This document shows positions 60,581 through 64,000 of a stretch of 64,000 nucleotides of DNA, piece by piece. Position numbers and translations under genes: made by a program. Under the pieces are notes generated by a model. That model had not been told where the DNA came from. It saw only the letters and a program-made list of their open reading frames with translations, and ran no database searches. Source of the DNA: Flavobacterium sp. N3904 (GTDB lineage Bacteria > Bacteroidota > Bacteroidia > Flavobacteriales > Flavobacteriaceae); contig NZ_CP110009.1 in NCBI RefSeq assembly GCF_025947305.1, positions 2,521,501 to 2,585,500 of the forward strand, read 5' to 3'. Numbering within the stretch: position 1 is the first letter of the stretch; every line of letters starts with the position of its first letter.

Positions 60581-63500
60581 ATGAAAGAAACTATACCATC
60601 CATTGAAGAATTGCTTCAAAAATTAAAAAAACAAGAACAGAAAATTTCGATATTACAAAAGAAAATTGATTCAATTGCTAATTTTGAATTTTTCACCAAA
60701 GAGACTTCCGATTTTATTTGTGTGAGTGATTTAAATAGTTTCTTAAAAGAATTCAATATTGTATTTCTTAAAAAATCAGGTTACTCCAAAAGAGAATTAT
60801 TAATCAATAGCTATCTTAAATTTATCCACCCAGAAGATGTTGCTAAAACTGCAAATGCTTTACAAGAACTTTTAGAAGATAAGACTTCGGTAATTTTTGA
60901 AAATAGAATCCTTACAAAAAAAGGAGAAAACATATATGTACAATGGACATCGATTATAAATCCTTCAAATAATCTAGTTTATTCCCTCGGAAGGGATATT
61001 ACCGAAATTCGGATGATTCAAGAAAAGTTAACTGCCAGTGAAAATTTATTAAATGATGCTCAGCAATTGGCTAAAATAGGAAGTTGGGAACTTAATTTAT
61101 TAACTAATAGTTTGATATGGACCAAAGAATTGTATCATATTTTTGAAATCCCAGAGATGCCTACTGATAATTTGTATAAACAGTATTTTGAACATTTTTC
61201 AGAGGAAGATCGAGAAATGCTAAATAATTTGATAGCCGAATCAATGAGGAGTAAAAGACCTTATGAAATTACTCATAAAGTATTATTGAGTAATAATAGA
61301 TTCAAGTGGGTTTATGGAACAGGTATTCCTATACTAAATGAAAAAGGCGAAATTATAGCTTTGAGAGGAATTGCACAAGATATTACTGAAAAGAAACAAA
61401 TAGAAAGTGAAATTCTAGCAAAGGAAAAAGAAGTTGCGACCATTAAAGAAAAAAAGCGTGAACAAGAAAGCAATGCGAAGTTTAGAAACTATGTTAAGAA
61501 TGCTCCGGATGGTGTTTTTGTTGCAAATGAAAAGGGACTTTTTTTAGAAGTAAATTCAGCAGCAACAAAAATAATGGGTTATTCCCAAAAGAAGTTATTA
61601 AGCATGTCAATAAATGACATTATACATCCAAATTCGCTAGAAAAAATAAAATTATGTTTTGAAACCCTTTTTTTGAACGGAACTTCAAACGATATAGTTG
61701 CCTATATTCATAAAAATGGAGAAATTCGATATTGTTCAATAGATGCAGTAAAACTTTCAGAAAAACAAGTTTTATTGTTTGTAAAAGATATAACGGAAAA
61801 TATTGAAGCAGTACAAGCTTTAAAAGAAAAAGAAAAGCGCTTCCGGGTTTTGGTAGAAAATGCTCCCGAAGCACTCGTTGTTATCGATTTTGAGCAGCAA
61901 AAATTTGTAAGTGTAAGTCAAAGTGCTTTGGTATTGTTTAAAATGACGGAAGAAGAATTATTAAATCTTGGGCCAGTTAATTTAAGCCCAGAATACCAAC
62001 CTAATGGACAATTGTCTGCCGCTCTGGCAGATGAAAAATTTAAGGAAGCCATAGCGGGAGGGAAGCCCTCCTTTGAATGGACTCATATTGACAGTCAAGG
62101 AAATTCCATTTTTTGCGATGTCAGACTCGTACGATTGCCACCCGATAATAAAGTCTTAATTCGTGCAAGTATAATTGATATTACAGATCGAAAAAAAGCA
62201 GAAGAACATCTTAAAGAAAACGAACTTTTTTTGAAAGAAACACAACGTATTGCGCAACTTGGTACCTATAGTATGGATATGAGTACAGGTAAGTGGACCA
62301 GAACTGAAATATTGAATGATATTTTTGGAATCGATCAAAATTTTGATTTGAATGGTCAAAGTTGGTTTGAAATAGTTCATCCGATGTGGCGGGAAACCAT
62401 GCGTGATTATGTACTTAATGAAGTTATTCAAAAGAGAGTTCAATTTGATAAAGAATACAAAATAATAAGAATAAAGGATCAAGCTGAAAGATGGGTACAT
62501 GGAATGGGTACTCTAAAGTTGGACGAAAATGATCAACCGTCTGTTATTGTTGGAGCTATACGTGATATTACTGATACTAAAATAATGGAACTTGAATTAA
62601 TAAGAGCCAAAGAAATAGCTGAAGAAAACGAAAAAGATTTGCTTTTTAAATACATTGAGTATGAAGAGATAAATGAAAAATTAAAACAAACCAACAAAGA
62701 ACTAGTAAAAGCCAAAACTCAAGCAGATGAAGCCAATAAAGCAAAATCTGAATTTTTGTCTAATATGAGCCATGAGATACGAACACCACTAAATGGAATT
62801 GTTGGTTTTACCGATTTGTTGATGAAAACAAATCTCGAAAAAAATCAATTGGAGTATATGTCAACAGTCAATGTTTCGGCCAATACATTAATGGAGATTA
62901 TTAATGATATCTTAGATTTTTCTAAAATAGAATCCGGAAAATTGGAGCTATTCAAAGAAGAAACTGATCTTTTTAGACTATTGCACCAAGTCATTGATTT
63001 GTTTAAACATCAGGCCAATTTAAAAAATATTGATTTGTCATTAAATATAGAAGAAAATGTACCTCAATACATACTCGCCGATGCTATACGATTAAAACAA
63101 ATTTTGGTTAACTTAATTAGTAATGCTTTAAAATTCACCTCTTTTGGTCATATTCGATTGGATGTAGAGCAAACCAAATTGGGTAAAAAAAATAATGCTA
63201 CCATAAAATTTTCAATAAAAGATTCAGGAATTGGAATCAAACAATACAATCAAAAGAAAATTTTCGACTCTTTTGTACAAGAAGATAATGCTACTTCGAG
63301 AAAATTTGGAGGTACGGGTTTGGGCTTGGCTATTTCAAATTTATTACTGGAGCTTATGAAAAGTAATCTTCAACTTAAAAGTAAATATGGAGACGGAAGC
63401 GATTTTTTCTTTTCGATTAAATTTAAAAAAGTGGAGCCCATAAAAGATACTTTTAGAGAATTGGCCCATCCTACAGTGATTAGAAAAGTTAAAACGGTAA

Positions 63501-63892
63501 AAAACATAAATGTTCTTCGGGTTTTGATTGTTGAAGACAATAAAATTAATATGTTTTTGGCCAAAACCTTGGTTAAAAGAATTATTCCAAATGTTATAAT
63601 TTTAGAAGCTAGCGATGGTCAAGAAGGCATTGAGCAATTTGAACTTAATAAACCCGATTTGGTTTTAATGGACATTCAAATGCCCATTAAAAACGGGTAT
63701 GAGGCTACTGTTGAAATTAGAAAGCTCAAAAAAGGTAAAAACACCCCTATTATTGCCCTAACAGCAGGGATTATGGTTGGAGAAAAAGACAAATGTATAG
63801 AATATGGAATGAATGATTATATTTCAAAACCTATCATTGAAGATGATTTAGAAAACGTAATACATAAATGGATTCCTGAAGAGGTTAAATAA
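60581..63892 (+). CDS. Multi-PAS hybrid sensor histidine kinase/response regulator, copy 2
   Basis: The 1103-residue product has the same order as its neighbour but five PAS-like domains (about 35-145, 150-280, 305-420, 425-545, 550-680), a short coiled coil, H731 in FLSNMSHEIRTPLNG, a HATPase domain, and a receiver with D1031 in LMDIQMPIKNGYEA. The N-terminal 280 residues and the last 400 align with copy 1 throughout; three PAS domains have been added or retained in the middle. Cytosolic. No partner Hpt or regulator gene is in the window. Confidence 0.94.
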   Translation: MKETIPSIEELLQKLKKQEQKISILQKKIDSIANFEFFTKETSDFICVSDLNSFLKEFNIVFLKKSGYSKRELLINSYLKFIHPEDVAKTANALQELLEDKTSVIFENRILTKKGENIYVQWTSIINPSNNLVYSLGRDITEIRMIQEKLTASENLLNDAQQLAKIGSWELNLLTNSLIWTKELYHIFEIPEMPTDNLYKQYFEHFSEEDREMLNNLIAESMRSKRPYEITHKVLLSNNRFKWVYGTGIPILNEKGEIIALRGIAQDITEKKQIESEILAKEKEVATIKEKKREQESNAKFRNYVKNAPDGVFVANEKGLFLEVNSAATKIMGYSQKKLLSMSINDIIHPNSLEKIKLCFETLFLNGTSNDIVAYIHKNGEIRYCSIDAVKLSEKQVLLFVKDITENIEAVQALKEKEKRFRVLVENAPEALVVIDFEQQKFVSVSQSALVLFKMTEEELLNLGPVNLSPEYQPNGQLSAALADEKFKEAIAGGKPSFEWTHIDSQGNSIFCDVRLVRLPPDNKVLIRASIIDITDRKKAEEHLKENELFLKETQRIAQLGTYSMDMSTGKWTRTEILNDIFGIDQNFDLNGQSWFEIVHPMWRETMRDYVLNEVIQKRVQFDKEYKIIRIKDQAERWVHGMGTLKLDENDQPSVIVGAIRDITDTKIMELELIRAKEIAEENEKDLLFKYIEYEEINEKLKQTNKELVKAKTQADEANKAKSEFLSNMSHEIRTPLNGIVGFTDLLMKTNLEKNQLEYMSTVNVSANTLMEIINDILDFSKIESGKLELFKEETDLFRLLHQVIDLFKHQANLKNIDLSLNIEENVPQYILADAIRLKQILVNLISNALKFTSFGHIRLDVEQTKLGKKNNATIKFSIKDSGIGIKQYNQKKIFDSFVQEDNATSRKFGGTGLGLAISNLLLELMKSNLQLKSKYGDGSDFFFSIKFKKVEPIKDTFRELAHPTVIRKVKTVKNINVLRVLIVEDNKINMFLAKTLVKRIIPNVIILEASDGQEGIEQFELNKPDLVLMDIQMPIKNGYEATVEIRKLKKGKNTPIIALTAGIMVGEKDKCIEYGMNDYISKPIIEDDLENVIHKWIPEEVK

Positions 63893-63907
63893 AAGTTACT
63901 GAGACTC

Positions 63908-63935
63908 TAAGTTTCTAAGAATCTAAGTTACTGAG
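63908..63935. repeat. Degenerate TTTCTAAG repeat
   Basis: The stretch contains TCTAAGTTTCTAAGAATCTA, of the same type as the 16-bp direct repeat at 19853-19884. Confidence 0.5.
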
Positions 63936-63961
63936 ACTAAAAAATACAACAATCTAACAAT

Positions 63962-64000
63962 CTACTGTATTCCGAGATTCTTAAACAATTCCTGATAATT
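63962..64000 (-). CDS. C-terminal end of a gene cut by the right edge
   Basis: On the minus strand 12 codons read NYQELFKNLGIQ and then TAG. It looks like a natural protein end, with Phe-Lys-Asn-Leu-Gly typical of a helix cap, but the family cannot be told from so little. It would converge on the kinase gene. Confidence 0.45.
   Translation of the reverse strand, partial: NYQELFKNLGIQ

Overview
The window comes from an AT-rich Bacteroidota chromosome, most likely a Flavobacterium or close relative. Evidence: the gene families and their order, many A-rich ribosome-binding regions, several promoters of the Bacteroidota type (TTTG, about 20 nt, TAnnTTTG), lipoproteins and signal peptides ending in xAQ, and intergenic repeats that I associate with flavobacterial genomes. 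It is mostly a housekeeping region. I found no tRNA, rRNA, CRISPR array, phage or transposase gene.

Layout. 1-9.7 kb: a TPR protein cut by the left edge, a class III aminotransferase, an OstA-like protein, a GH13 lipoprotein, then a lipid and stress operon on the minus strand (LUD protein, cdsA, psd, acyl-CoA-binding protein, superoxide dismutase lipoprotein). 9.7-22.7 kb: ftsH with rsfS, birA, pyrE head to head with a NUDIX gene, an M14 peptidase, a DEFD-box helicase, phnA, ddl-coaD, and a PASTA protein with an RluA-type pseudouridine synthase. 22.7-30.3 kb: a lopsided two-domain ABC ATPase, a secreted adenosine-deaminase-like protein, an MFS transporter with a GNAT enzyme, yaaA, then an accessory patch of two cassette-like small genes, attC-like inverted repeats, a REP-like hairpin and a 21-bp tandem repeat. 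30.3-35.1 kb: a TetR-controlled tripartite efflux operon of the EmrAB/TolC type.

35.2-46.4 kb holds the trp locus in the order E, G, D, C, F, B, A, interrupted between G and D and again between B and A by genes not needed for tryptophan synthesis. Upstream of trpE there is a complete attenuation module: promoter, an 18-residue leader peptide with three consecutive Trp codons, an intrinsic terminator, and a possible competing pairing. This is the strongest regulatory find. 46.4-50.5 kb: two YceI paralogues around a predicted beta-helix protein, then a marR-nitroreductase operon with two 16-bp palindromes laid over the two promoter elements. 50.7-57.1 kb: an RND efflux operon (TolC, adaptor, pump, small PII-like protein, DUF2892 protein) with a palindrome near its promoter. 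57.2-64 kb: an outer-membrane protein whose start codon looks lost or non-ATG, and two tandem cytosolic PAS hybrid histidine kinases that are clear paralogues. The last 39 bases appear to be the end of another minus-strand gene.

All calls rest on reading the sequence and on family knowledge; no database or folding program was run.
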